Counted from the first letter of the stretch, positions 26,269 through 34,581 are shown. The stretch: 64,000 bases of DNA from Streptomyces sp. DSM 110735 (GCF_016482685.1 NZ_JACYHF010000003.1:310001-374000); one strand, 5' to 3'. Notes: generated from the letters alone by a model not told the origin. Made by a program: numbers and translations.

Positions 26269-27759
26269 TCAGACGATCCAGCGGGGTCCACCACGCGCCG
26301 TCGCCGAGCCCGGCAGCCCGTCGGCGAGCGCGGCGGCCATACGGCGTACCGCCTCGCGCAGGGTCTCGGGCGGCAGGGTGTAGGGGATGCGGAGGCGCTG
26401 CTCGAACACGCCCGGGTCGGCGGCGAAGCAGGAACCGCTCTCGATCCGTACCCCGTGGTCCAGGGCACGCTCGGCCAGCATCGGGGCGATGGGCTCGCCC
26501 AGGTCGACCCACAGGGACAGCCCGCCGGGCGGCAGCCGCCAGGTCCACTCCGGAAGGTGCTCGGACAGCGCGGCGGCCAGCGTGGAGCGCTGCTCCCGCA
26601 ACTCCTCCAGCCGGTGCGCCACCGGACCCGCGCCCCGCGCCAGGAGGGCGACGGCCAGGAGCTGATCCATGACCGAGCCGCCCACGTCGGTGGCGATCCG
26701 CCGGGCCACGAGTTCCGTGACCAGCCGCGCACCGGCCCGTACCCACCCGACGCGCAGACCGCCCCAGTGGCTCTTGCTCATCGAGCCGATGGTGATGACT
26801 CGCCCGCCGCCGCCCCGCGCGGCGCGGGCGGCGAAGGGCGGCGGGGCGGGCACGTCGAGGGCGAGGTCGCTCAGCGTCTCGTCGACGACCACCCAGGTCC
26901 CGGACCGGTGAGCGGCACGCAGCAGGCGAGCGCGCTCCGCGTCCGGCATGAGGAGGCCGGTGGGATTGTGGAAGTCGGGGATCAGACAGGCCAGTCGGGG
27001 CACCGCCTGGTGGAGGGTCGACTCGGCGATCCCGATGTCCCAGCCGTCGTCGGTCACCGGCACCGACACGGGACGCAGCCGGGCGTGGCGCATCGCCTCC
27101 AGCGCGTTCGGATAGGAGGGACTCTCGACCATGACCCGGTCACCCGGACCGCACAGGAGTCCCAGCACCAGCGTGAGCGCGTGCTGGGCGCCGGAGGTCA
27201 CCAGGATCTGCTCGGGCACCGTGGCCAGACCCCGCTCGGTGAAGCGCCCGGCGATGGCGGCGCGCAGCTCGGGCAGCCCGTACGGGTGGTAGCCGGGTGT
27301 GTGCGCGTGCGCGGTCAGTTGGGGGGTGATCTCGGCGAGCGCGTCGGCGAGCGTGTGTTCCGGCAGCCCGGGTGACGCCCTGGCCAGGTCGATCACGGTG
27401 TCCGCGGGCGCGAGGAGCCTGGTGACACCGCTGGGGGTACGTCCCTGCGGCAACGCGGTCCAGGTGCCCGAGCCCTGACGGCTGTGCGCGAAGCCGCTCT
27501 CGCGGAGCAGGTCGTAGACCGCCGTGACGGTCGGGCGGCTGGTGTGCAGCGCGGCGGCCAGCTCCCGTTCGGCAGGGAGTCTGACATGCGGCGCGATCCG
27601 GCCGTCCAGGATCAGCGTGCCGATCGCCCGCGCCAGGTGCCGGTACGCCGGTCTCGCCCCGGCGGGGTCCGGCAGCATCGCGGCAAGCTCCCGCCCACCG
27701 AGCGCCCGCCCGACGCCACGCGCCCGGTCCCCGGGCCGGTACGGAGTCGAGGAGGCCAT
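26269..27759 (-). CDS. MocR-family regulator (GntR winged helix plus aminotransferase domain), YczR-like
   Basis: 496 residues. Residues about 40-110 are a GntR winged helix (YRHLARAIGTLILDGRIAPHVRLPAERELA, then TSRPTVTAVYDLLRESGF). The rest is a fold-type I aminotransferase-like domain with the PLP lysine at Lys329 in GSMSKSHWGGLRVGW and the Asp of the cofactor site in VVDETLSDL. MocR proteins sense PLP or PLP adducts. It is divergent from a YczE-family membrane protein, a pairing already described for MocR-type YczR regulators, so it probably controls that gene. Start ATG 27759 has GGGAGAG at 6 bases; an upstream start would add five residues. It is not expected to be an aminotransferase in vivo. 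Confidence 0.9.
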   Translation of the reverse strand: MASSTPYRPGDRARGVGRALGGRELAAMLPDPAGARPAYRHLARAIGTLILDGRIAPHVRLPAERELAAALHTSRPTVTAVYDLLRESGFAHSRQGSGTWTALPQGRTPSGVTRLLAPADTVIDLARASPGLPEHTLADALAEITPQLTAHAHTPGYHPYGLPELRAAIAGRFTERGLATVPEQILVTSGAQHALTLVLGLLCGPGDRVMVESPSYPNALEAMRHARLRPVSVPVTDDGWDIGIAESTLHQAVPRLACLIPDFHNPTGLLMPDAERARLLRAAHRSGTWVVVDETLSDLALDVPAPPPFAARAARGGGGRVITIGSMSKSHWGGLRVGWVRAGARLVTELVARRIATDVGGSVMDQLLAVALLARGAGPVAHRLEELREQRSTLAAALSEHLPEWTWRLPPGGLSLWVDLGEPIAPMLAERALDHGVRIESGSCFAADPGVFEQRLRIPYTLPPETLREAVRRMAAALADGLPGSATARGGPRWIV

Positions 27760-27772
27760 ACCACTCTCCCGC

Positions 27773-27855
27773 AATTGGCCATGCCGCCGAAGCCGACCAC
27801 AGTACAGACTCCCTCGTCATCGACCTGAACAGCCCGCACAGACGGAGGAATTGGC
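27773..27855. promoter_or_regulatory. Divergent MocR-yczE control region with AATTGGC direct repeat
   Basis: The 96-bp divergent spacer contains AATTGGCCATG at 27773-27783 and AATTGGCATG at 27849-27858, direct repeats 76 bp apart, one near each gene start. MocR regulators often bind direct repeats in such spacers. That these are the actual sites is inference. Confidence 0.4.
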
Positions 27856-28668
27856 ATGGACGGTCCCGAGCAGGACGACCGACGCGGTCGCGGTCGCCAG
27901 GAGGGCACCGCGGTACGACGGCCGCGCCCCGACGCCGACCCCGCCCTCTCCTCGGACCCCTCGGCACCCTCGGACGAGCGCCCGTCGACAGCCCCAACAC
28001 CCCCTGCGCGCCCGCTGACCTACGTACCCTTCACCCACCACCCCCTCCGCCGCGTTCCCCAGCTCTTCGTCGGTCTGGCCCTGTACGGCTTCAGTCTTTC
28101 GCTGATGGTTCGCGCCTCGCTCGGGGTCAATCCCTGGAGCGTGTTGTACGAGGGTCTGGAGCGGCACACGTCCCTCAGCTTCGGGACGATCAGTGCGGTG
28201 GTCGGGGTTGCCGTGCTCCTGTTGTGGATTCCTCTCCGGCAGCGGCCGAGGTTCGGGACGTTCGCCAACATCGTGGTGCTGGCGTGCTCCTCGGATCTCG
28301 GTCTGTCGCTCATTCCTCAGCAGCTCGGTCTTCCGGTCCGATGGGCGTTGCTGGCCGGAGGCGTCCTGCTCAACGGGTTCTCGGTCGCGGTCTACGTGGG
28401 CGCCCGTTTCGGGCCCGGACCCCGGGACGGTCTGATGACGGGAGGCTCCGCCGCGACCGGGCGTTCCATCCGGTTCATCCGCACGCTGATGGAGATCGCC
28501 GTACTCGCCCTGGGCTGGCTGCTCGGCGGAACCGTGGGCGCGGGCACGGTGCTCTACGCCCTCGCCGTCGGCCCGATCACCCAGTTCTTCGTGCCGTGGT
28601 TCGCCTACCGGGACAGGCGGGCACAGGTCGCGGACGACACGCCGTCGGCGGTCCACTCCGACTGCTGA
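27856..28668 (+). CDS. YczE/YitT-family integral membrane protein
   Basis: 270 residues. A disordered N terminus of about 55 residues rich in Arg, Pro and Asp is followed by five to six membrane segments: VPQLFVGLALYGFSLSLMVRASLGVNPWSVLYEGL is the family-defining first segment, and GGVLLNGFSVAVYVGARFGPGPRDGLMTG a later one. YczE proteins have no established transport substrate. The gene is divergent from a MocR/YczR-type regulator sensing PLP, so a role linked to vitamin B6 compounds has been suggested for the family. ATG 27856 is preceded by GGAGGAA. Confidence 0.87.
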   Translation: MDGPEQDDRRGRGRQEGTAVRRPRPDADPALSSDPSAPSDERPSTAPTPPARPLTYVPFTHHPLRRVPQLFVGLALYGFSLSLMVRASLGVNPWSVLYEGLERHTSLSFGTISAVVGVAVLLLWIPLRQRPRFGTFANIVVLACSSDLGLSLIPQQLGLPVRWALLAGGVLLNGFSVAVYVGARFGPGPRDGLMTGGSAATGRSIRFIRTLMEIAVLALGWLLGGTVGAGTVLYALAVGPITQFFVPWFAYRDRRAQVADDTPSAVHSDC

Positions 28669-28745
28669 ACACCGCCGCCCCCTCCCTCCCCGCTACGCTC
28701 GCGCCCATATACCCCATCCCCGGACCATATGGAGCGAACGCACAC

Positions 28746-28955
28746 ATGTCGGAGCAATTCTCGGTCGGCGACCACGTCCGGTGGAACTCGGAGGCCGGAC
28801 ACGTCGAGGGCGTCATCATCAAGAAGCACACCCATGACGTGGAGTTCAAGGGCTACACCCACCACTGCTCGGAGAAGGACCCGCAGTACGAGATCAAGAG
28901 CGACAAGACCGACCACATCGCCCTGCACAAGGGTTCGGCGCTCACGAAGATCTGA
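28746..28955 (+). CDS. HVA1-family small protein (DUF2945, TUDOR-like)
   Basis: 69 residues. It begins MSEQFSVGDHVRWNSEAGHVEG and contains IIKKHTHDVEFKGYTHHCSEKDPQYEIKSDKT, the typical HVA1 sequence, ending HIALHKGSALTKI. These small basic proteins have a single beta-barrel TUDOR-like domain; the function in bacteria is unknown. ATG at 28746 follows a spacer of about 80 bases from yczE and probably has its own promoter. A 7-bp hairpin (28983-28999) follows. Family call is secure. Confidence 0.92.
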   Translation: MSEQFSVGDHVRWNSEAGHVEGVIIKKHTHDVEFKGYTHHCSEKDPQYEIKSDKTDHIALHKGSALTKI

Positions 28956-28982
28956 CGGGTCGGAGGACGGGGTTCCCGCGCG

Positions 28983-28999
28983 TTGCCGGTTCCCGGCAA
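28983..28999 (+). terminator. Short hairpin after the HVA1 gene
   Basis: TTGCCGG (28983-28989) and CCGGCAA (28993-28999) with a 3-base loop, 28 bases beyond the stop. Small but perfect; likely a terminator before the PucR-type gene. Confidence 0.45.
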
Positions 29000-29069
29000 T
29001 CCTGACTACGCTCCGGTTGATCAACACCGGCAGGAGCACGTCAACGGCGTGCGCAACGAGGGGGGCACG

Positions 29070-30131
29070 GTGTCGGAGCCGGACACGGCCGGATTCCTGG
29101 GCGGGTACGCCCGTACGCTGACCGAGGTGTCCGCCACCGGGCGCAGGCTCACCCGGGAGGAGCTGGAGGAGCGGCGCGCGCTCGGGGAGCGCGCCGCCGA
29201 AGCCGGGCACAGCCTGCGCGCTCTGGTACGCGGGCATCTCGCGGCGACCCGCGCGTCCTGGCCGTCGGGTACGCCGGGGAGCGCGGTCGGCGGGGTGCTG
29301 GCCGCCGTCGAGCAGGCGGTGGACGCCTTCGCGGAGGGGTACGAGCGGGCGCAGCGCCTGGCGGTACGTCAAGAGGAGGCGGCACGGCGGGAGTTCATCG
29401 ACGACCTGCTGTACGGCCGCAGTGATCTCGGGCGGCTGGCGGAGCGCGCCGAGCGGTTCGGGCTCGTCCTCTCCCACGCTCACGCGGTCGCGGTGGCCGA
29501 GGGGACGGACGCGTACGACGACGCCTCCCCCGCCACGCGCCGGGTGGAGACCGCGCTGATGGCGCGGTTCGACCAGCGGCACATCCTGCTCGCGACGAAG
29601 AACGGCAAGCTGATCTGCATCGCCCCCGGCGACGAGGACGAGATCCTGGACCGTTTCGCGGAGCGGGCGCGGTCCACCACCGACTGCGTACGGGTGGCCA
29701 TCGGGCGCCCCCGGCCGGGACCCGGCGGTGTCGTGCAGTCGTACGAGGAGGCGCTGAACATGCTCGATCTCGCCGAGCGGCTGGGGCTGGACGCCCCGGT
29801 GGTGCGCGCCGCCGATCTGCTGGTGTACCCCGTCCTGGCGCGGGACCGGCAGGCGATGGCGGACCTCGTCCTCAGCGCGCTGGGACCGCTGCGGGATGCC
29901 CGGGGCGGGGCGGAGCCGTTACTGCGCACGCTGGAGGCGTACTTCGAGTCGGGGTGCACCTCCGCGGCGGCGGCCCGCCGGCTCGCCCTGAGCGTGCGCG
30001 CGCTGACCTACCGGCTGGACCGCATACACCAGTTGACCGGCGCCAACCCGGCCGATCCCGTGCACCGGTACACCCTGCAGACCGCCGTCATCGGGGCACG
30101 GCTGCTGGGCTGGCCGAAGGAGGAGCTGTGA
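29070..30131 (+). CDS. PucR/CdaR-type helix-turn-helix regulator
   Basis: 353 residues. The C-terminal 60 residues are a PucR helix-turn-helix: LLRTLEAYFESGCTSAAAARRLALSVRALTYRLDRIHQLTG, followed by NPADPVHRYTLQTAVIGARLL. Upstream is a GGDEF-like PucR domain (DCVRVAIGRPRPGPGGVVQSYEEALNMLDLAERLG) and an N-terminal helical region with REFIDDLLYGRSDLGRLAERAERFGL. No nucleotide-cyclase active-site motif is present. GTG 29070 was chosen for the GGGGGG stretch 6 bases upstream; GTG 29049 and the frame start at 28983 are alternatives. The target is unknown because no metabolic operon adjoins it. Confidence 0.87.
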   Translation: MSEPDTAGFLGGYARTLTEVSATGRRLTREELEERRALGERAAEAGHSLRALVRGHLAATRASWPSGTPGSAVGGVLAAVEQAVDAFAEGYERAQRLAVRQEEAARREFIDDLLYGRSDLGRLAERAERFGLVLSHAHAVAVAEGTDAYDDASPATRRVETALMARFDQRHILLATKNGKLICIAPGDEDEILDRFAERARSTTDCVRVAIGRPRPGPGGVVQSYEEALNMLDLAERLGLDAPVVRAADLLVYPVLARDRQAMADLVLSALGPLRDARGGAEPLLRTLEAYFESGCTSAAAARRLALSVRALTYRLDRIHQLTGANPADPVHRYTLQTAVIGARLLGWPKEEL

Positions 30132-30165
30132 GCGAGGGGCCCGCCGCTCTCGGCAGACCCCTCGC
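30132..30165. terminator. Hairpin between convergent pucR-type and flotillin genes
   Basis: GCGAGGGG (30132-30139) pairs with CCCCTCGC (30158-30165) just after the plus-strand stop at 30131 and 36 bases past the minus-strand stop at 30201; possibly bidirectional. Confidence 0.5.
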
Positions 30166-30200
30166 CTTCAACTCCTCCGGTCCCGCTGCTCCTTGAGCCG

Positions 30201-31724
30201 TCAGCCGGTGATCTCCACCTTGCCGTTGGCCCGTTCCGTGCGCTCCGCCGGTGCCGCCGCGCGCTCGGTGACGCCCTTGAGCAACTGGGCCAGGTCGACT
30301 CCCGTGGTGGAGCCGAGCAGTTCGAGACCCTGGGCGACGTTGTCCGCGACCGCGCGCGGGATGCGGCCCGCGCCGTCGGTGGAGATGACCGTCATCTTGT
30401 CCACGTTGCCCAGCGGCTCGGACGCCTTGGCGACGACCTCCGGGAGCACCTCGATCAGCATCTGGAGGACGGCGGCGTCGCCGTACTCCCGGTACGCGTC
30501 CGCCTTCTTGCGCATCGCCTCCGCCTCGGCGCTGCCCTTGGCGGTGATCGCCGCGGCCTCGGCGTCGCCCTCCAGGCGGACCGCCTCCGCGACGGCGGCG
30601 CGGCGGGACCGCTCGGCCTCGCCCTGCTTCAGACCCTCGATGGCCTCCGCCTCGGCGAGCGCGCCACGGCGCTGCTTCTCGCCCTCACCGGTGAGCCGGG
30701 CCCGCTCGGCCTCGGCCTGGGCTGCCGCGATCGCGGCAAGGCGCTCCGCCTCGGCCTGCTTGACGCGGGCGACCCGGCGCGCCTCCGCCTCCTGCTCGGC
30801 GGCGTAGCGCTGGGCGTCGGCGGGCTTGCGGACCTGGGTGTCGAGCTGGCGGTCGGTCAGGGCTGCCTGGCGCTCGGCGACCTTCTCCTGCTGGCTGAGG
30901 ATCTCCTGCTGCCGGGCGGCCTCGGCGAGCGGTCCGGCGGCGTTCGCACGGGCGGCGGCCTCGTCGGTCTCCGCCTTGATCTCTGCCTGCTTCAGCGCGA
31001 ACGTCCGCTGGGCGACGGCGATTTCCTCGGCTGCCTTGAGGCGGGCCTGCTCGGCGGCGCGCTGGGCGACGGCCTCCGCGATGTCGGCCTCCTGCTTGGC
31101 GCGGGCTGCCTCGGGACGGCCGAGGTCCTCCAGGTAGGAGCCCTCGGTGGTGATGTCCTGGATCTGGAAGGCGTCGAGCACGAGTCCCTGTCCGGACAGG
31201 CTCGCCTCCGCCTCCTCCGCGACCTGCCCGGCGAACGCGGCGCGGTCCCGGATGACGTCCTCGACCGACATCCGGCCGACGATCGCGCGCAGCGCGCCGG
31301 AGAGGACTTCCTGGGTGAAGCCGACGATGCCGTCCTGCTGCATCAGGAACCGCTGGGCGGCGGCGCGGATCGAGTCCTCGGTGCCGCCGACCTTGACGAT
31401 GGCGACACCGTCCAGGTTGGCCTTCACGCCGCGCAGGGTCACCGCGCCGCGCACCGCGACCGGGATGTGCCGCGAGGACAGGTCGAGGGTGAAGCGCTGC
31501 TGCACGAACGGCACGACGAACACGCCGCCGCCGACCACGACCTTCTGGCCGCTGTTGTCGGTGAAGACCCGCCCGGTCTCCGGATCGGTGGACTTCTTGC
31601 CCCGGCGCCCGGTGACGATGAACGCCTCGCTCGGACCCGCCACCTTGTAGCGGCTGACGACGACGAGCGCGGTGAGGACGACAAGGACGAGTATGCCGAC
31701 CACGGCGACGAAGACTGGACTCAT
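30201..31724 (-). CDS. Flotillin-like SPFH-domain membrane protein
   Basis: 507 residues. One N-terminal membrane helix (VFVAVVGILVLVVLTALVVV) is followed by an SPFH/band-7 domain (about 30-200) with SEAFIVTGRRGKKS, VKVGGTEDSIRAAAQRFL and MSVEDVIRDRAAFAGQVAEEAEASL. A long Ala/Glu-rich coiled coil (about 215-420), with repeated QAEIKAE and EAEAxRxxRVKQAEAERLAAI patterns, and a C-terminal oligomerisation segment (MLIEVLPEVVAKASEPLGNVDKMTVIS) complete it. Flotillins scaffold membrane microdomains. Start ATG 31724 is the conserved family start. The NfeD-family gene lies about 130 bases upstream on the same strand; the two families commonly work as a pair. Confidence 0.94.
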   Translation of the reverse strand: MSPVFVAVVGILVLVVLTALVVVSRYKVAGPSEAFIVTGRRGKKSTDPETGRVFTDNSGQKVVVGGGVFVVPFVQQRFTLDLSSRHIPVAVRGAVTLRGVKANLDGVAIVKVGGTEDSIRAAAQRFLMQQDGIVGFTQEVLSGALRAIVGRMSVEDVIRDRAAFAGQVAEEAEASLSGQGLVLDAFQIQDITTEGSYLEDLGRPEAARAKQEADIAEAVAQRAAEQARLKAAEEIAVAQRTFALKQAEIKAETDEAAARANAAGPLAEAARQQEILSQQEKVAERQAALTDRQLDTQVRKPADAQRYAAEQEAEARRVARVKQAEAERLAAIAAAQAEAERARLTGEGEKQRRGALAEAEAIEGLKQGEAERSRRAAVAEAVRLEGDAEAAAITAKGSAEAEAMRKKADAYREYGDAAVLQMLIEVLPEVVAKASEPLGNVDKMTVISTDGAGRIPRAVADNVAQGLELLGSTTGVDLAQLLKGVTERAAAPAERTERANGKVEITG

Positions 31725-31857
31725 GACAGTGCCCCCAGACACATGACACCCCGCGAAAGGGGTTGGCAACACCGGCCCGCGCGGGGCCGGTCGAACGATG
31801 AAGAGCCGGAGCTGTGACCGGACCCCCGAGCCGGACGGGCTTGTGCGGCGCGGGAGT

Positions 31858-32367
31858 TCAGCGCTCGACGGGTCGCACGAGGACGGAGGTCGGCGACGGG
31901 GTCGCCTCCACCCAGACCTCGGCGCCGCGCGCCACCGGTACGGCGCTGCGCGCGGCGAACTTCACGCGGTGACCGCCCAACCGGACCAGCACCTCGCCGT
32001 AACCGCCCGCCGGGATGGCGGTGACCACGCTGCCGGAGGTGCCGATGACGTCGTCCCGGGTCGGTGCCGCCGCCGCGGAGTCGCGCATCAGGGCGCGGCT
32101 GAACCGGTACGTCGGCCAGGCGAGGGCCACCCCCGCCACCGCGCCGATCGCGGTGGCCCCGGCGGGACCGACGCCGGTGACCGACTGGGCGAGGACCGCG
32201 CCGAAGCCGGTCATCGCGAGGAAGCCCGCGACGACCGGCAGGGACAGCCATCCGTCGAGCAGACCGTCCAGCGCGCCGTCGAGCACGCCTTCCAGCAGCC
32301 CGTCGAAGACCAGCGACAGGACGAGCAGCACGACCCCCGTGATGCCGAGTCCGAGAAACCAGGCCAT
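31858..32367 (-). CDS. NfeD-like membrane protein, flotillin partner
   Basis: 169 residues. The N-terminal helix (AWFLGLGITGVVLLVLSLVF) leads into an unusual repeat, DGLLEGVLDGALDGLLDGWL, in which Leu-Asp-Gly recurs every four residues. Two more helices follow, and then a C-terminal OB-fold of the NfeD type (IGTSGSVVTAIPAGGYGEVLVRLGGHRVKFAARS). It lacks the ClpP-like protease domain of long NfeD proteins, so it is the short form paired with flotillins. Start ATG 32367 follows a GAGAGGGGG run; the open frame upstream to 32424 gives only a basic extension. Membrane-microdomain role inferred from the pairing. Confidence 0.83.
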   Translation of the reverse strand: MAWFLGLGITGVVLLVLSLVFDGLLEGVLDGALDGLLDGWLSLPVVAGFLAMTGFGAVLAQSVTGVGPAGATAIGAVAGVALAWPTYRFSRALMRDSAAAAPTRDDVIGTSGSVVTAIPAGGYGEVLVRLGGHRVKFAARSAVPVARGAEVWVEATPSPTSVLVRPVER

Positions 32368-32530
32368 GCGTGCCGTCCCCCTCTCGTCCCGTCGCCGATC
32401 TCCGGCTTGACGAAATCTTGACACAAGGACGGAGGGCTTTTCATTGCCTGGTTCCGGCAGTTTTTACGCTTCTTTTATGCCGCCTTTCGACCGGAGGCGC
32501 CGGTCGCTCGTAGGGCCCGACAGGGGGTGT

Positions 32531-33091
32531 TCAGCCTTCGTCGCCTCCAAGGCTGCGGATGATCGCGGCCGAGAAGGCGTCCAGGTCGCCGGGGTTGCGG
32601 GAGGTGATCAGCGTGCTGCCGCCGTTGGTGTCGACGACGACCTCCTTGTCGTGCCAGGTCGCGCCCGCGTTGGTGAGGTCGGGGCGCAGCGAGGGGTACG
32701 AGGTCAGTTCGCGCCCCTCGGCCAGCTCGCTGTCCACCAGCAGCCAGGGTCCGTGGCAGATCGCGGCGATGGGCTTGCCGTCGCGCGCGAACTCGGCGAC
32801 GAGCCGGCGCGCGGTCTCGTCGGTGCGCAGTTGGTCGGCGTTGAGGGTGCCGCCGGGGACGATCACCGCGTCGTAGTCCGCCGCCGACACCTCGTCCAGG
32901 GTGGTGTCGGGGCTGACCCGCTGGCCGGGGTCCTGGTCGGAGACCAGGGTCTGCACCGGTTCCGCGCTCGGCGCCGCGACGACGACGTGGGCGCCCGCGT
33001 CCAGCAGGGCGGACACCGGCTTGACCAGCTCGTCCTGCTCGGTGCCGTAGTTCGTGGTGAGCACGAGGACGTTCGTGTCTTCGATCGCCAT
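32531..33091 (-). CDS. DJ-1/PfpI family protein (type 1 glutamine amidotransferase-like)
   Basis: 186 residues. The nucleophile elbow is Cys112-His113 in IAAICHGPWLLVDS, preceded by YDAVIVPGGTLNADQLR; an acidic residue near the N terminus (Glu19 in YGTEQDELVKP) completes the site. These are features of PfpI/YhbO/DJ-1 proteins, which have been described as intracellular proteases, chaperones or glyoxalase/deglycase-type stress proteins. Length is normal. ATG 33091 has GAGGAGG upstream. Monocistronic. The exact activity is not settled for the family, so the broad name is kept. Confidence 0.92.
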   Translation of the reverse strand: MAIEDTNVLVLTTNYGTEQDELVKPVSALLDAGAHVVVAAPSAEPVQTLVSDQDPGQRVSPDTTLDEVSAADYDAVIVPGGTLNADQLRTDETARRLVAEFARDGKPIAAICHGPWLLVDSELAEGRELTSYPSLRPDLTNAGATWHDKEVVVDTNGGSTLITSRNPGDLDAFSAAIIRSLGGDEG

Positions 33092-33229
33092 GGTCCGGCC
33101 TCCTCAGGGGGGTGCGTCTTCTCGCCCCTCCGGCTGCCCCTCTGGGGACGGTTCATTCGGATACGGGAGGATTCCGGGACGGCACGCGGGTGGGACCGGG
33201 GAGCGCGTCCCGGTCCCACCCGCGCCCGG

Positions 33230-33739
33230 TCAGCGGCTCGCGCGGTAGTACGTCACGTCCCAGTGGGAGCCCTCGCGGGCGTAGACGTTGCCGTGGGGCG
33301 ACCGGTACTGCTTGGCGCGGTCACCCTTGCGCTCGCCGATGTAGCGGAACTTGTGGGTGATGTACGTGTTCACGCAGGGCGTGAGCTTGATGTCGACCTT
33401 GTAGCCGTTCCAGTGGCTGTACGTGCCGGAGGCGTGCCCCTTCTCCGTGCCCGCCGTGAGCGTGACGGCACACTTGCCGGCCTTCTTGAAGTCGATCACG
33501 CCCGCGACGGTGCTCCTGTTGATCTTCTCGAACGAGGTGCACCTGCGGTTGGCGCGGTCGCTGCAGCGACCGGACGAGGTCCAGGCGACCCCGGCCCGCT
33601 TGAACTGCTGCGCGGCGGCGGCCTGGGAGTACTTGGCGGGTGCGGCGGCGGCGTCGGGCACGGTCGCCGCCAGCAGACCACCGGCAAGCAGCGCGGCCGA
33701 TGCGGCGAATGCGACGGGACGGGCCGTACGTCGGCTCAT
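33230..33739 (-). CDS. Secreted small protein with a peptidase M15-like zinc motif
   Basis: 169 residues. A Sec signal peptide (MSRRTARPVAFAASAALLAGGLLAATVPDAAAA read in order) predicts cleavage near residue 33. The mature part has four Cys (59, 67, 90, 122), likely two disulfides. SHWNGYKVD gives His109-x2-Gly-x3-Asp116, and REGSHWDV gives Glu156 and His159; this His, Asp, Glu, His order matches the zinc and catalytic residues of the M15/LAS peptidase group (D-Ala-D-Ala carboxypeptidases, phage endolysins). The conserved Ala of the motif is Lys here and the size is small, so activity is inference. ATG 33739 has AGGAG at 9 bases, with a structured region upstream. A wall peptide hydrolase is the best guess. 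Confidence 0.6.
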   Translation of the reverse strand: MSRRTARPVAFAASAALLAGGLLAATVPDAAAAPAKYSQAAAAQQFKRAGVAWTSSGRCSDRANRRCTSFEKINRSTVAGVIDFKKAGKCAVTLTAGTEKGHASGTYSHWNGYKVDIKLTPCVNTYITHKFRYIGERKGDRAKQYRSPHGNVYAREGSHWDVTYYRASR

Positions 33740-34129
33740 GGGAAGGTGCTCCTGTCCTGGGCGTTTTCGTTACGCCCGAGTCACTTCCCACCGGCCACTG
33801 CCGCGACTCCGGCCCCAGGGGGCGCACGGGGGTGCGGTGAGGCGCGCCTTTTCCCCTCGACTCTTCTTTCACCGGATTTCACCGGGACGGGGGTGCCGAC
33901 GCGGGGGCGGATGTGCCAGCGCGGATCCTCGGCCGCTCTTCCGGGGACCCGCGCTGGAGAATGTGTGGCCGGTTTTCGTTTCTGGTGGCCGAGATCCACC
34001 TTCCACCCGGGCGTCGGGGAAAGTCAAAGAGGGGTTTCCGAAGACGCGATAGGGGCTGTTTATCGGTCTCGGCACCGGGGTGCGGGCGGGGTGCCCGCCC
34101 GGTGCCGTACCGTCCCGCGCCGGGCGGGG
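33740..34129 (-). other. Intergenic region with strong RNA hairpins, 5' of the M15-like gene
   Basis: 390 bases without a gene. On the minus strand, hairpin GGGCGT/ACGCCC (33759-33777) lies directly before the ribosome-binding site of the M15-like gene. A long stem (33916-33957) joins CCAGCGCGG with CCGCGCTGG and continues inward as TCCTCGG with CCGGGGA. The left hairpins could be a regulated 5' leader. The right end holds the terminator at 34071-34108. Confidence 0.5.
34071..34108 (-). terminator. Strong terminator after the SRPBCC gene
   Basis: CGGCACCGGG (34071-34080) pairs perfectly with CCCGGTGCCG (34099-34108); an inner GCGGGC/GCCCGC pair can extend or compete with it. It lies 22 bases past the minus-strand stop at 34130. 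Confidence 0.7.
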
Positions 34130-34552
34130 TCAGTCGGTGGTGCGCAGCGTCTGCTCCAGCGCGGTCAGGCCCTCGCGGTAGATGTCCTGGAACAGGGCTT
34201 CCGCCTCGGCCGGGGTGACTCCGTCGGGGCTGAAGGTGCCCGACCATTCGACGCGCGCGGTGCGGGGATCGGCGGTGGGGTGGACGGTCAGGGTGGAGAG
34301 GTAGCCGGTGACCGGGAAGGGGGCGTCGAGGATCGCGTAGGTGTAGCTGCGGGCGTCGTCGTCGAAGGCGTGCAGGCGCTCCACGACGGTCTCGCCGTCG
34401 GCGGTGGTCAGCCTGCGGACGCGACCGCCCTCGGTCAGCTCGCTCTCGGGGATGAAGGGGAGCCAGTCGGGCAGGGAGCCGAAGCCGCCGATCAGCCGCC
34501 AGACGTGGTCGGGGGTGTGGGGGAGGTCGATGGACGCGGAGGTGCTTGCCAT
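34130..34552 (-). CDS. SRPBCC (polyketide cyclase/START-like) family protein
   Basis: 140 residues with the helix-grip fold: ASIDLPHTPDHVWRLIGGFGSLPDWLPFI at the N terminus, RVRRLTTADGETVVERLHAFD in the middle strands, and a long C-terminal helix PAEAEALFQDIYREGLTALEQTL. The group resembles XoxI and polyketide_cyc2 proteins that bind hydrophobic ligands. No catalytic residues can be named. It follows the aldo-keto reductase gene by 29 bases on the same strand, so both are probably one transcript under the divergent LysR regulator. Confidence 0.85.
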   Translation of the reverse strand: MASTSASIDLPHTPDHVWRLIGGFGSLPDWLPFIPESELTEGGRVRRLTTADGETVVERLHAFDDDARSYTYAILDAPFPVTGYLSTLTVHPTADPRTARVEWSGTFSPDGVTPAEAEALFQDIYREGLTALEQTLRTTD

Positions 34553-34581
34553 GGTGTGCTCCGTTGCTGTGCGGGTGGGGG

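Noticed and set aside
24199..27375. A 1058-codon open frame opposite asnB and the MocR gene
   Set aside because: It is antisense to two well-conserved proteins, Gly/Val/Arg-rich and lacks any domain; a typical GC-driven shadow frame.
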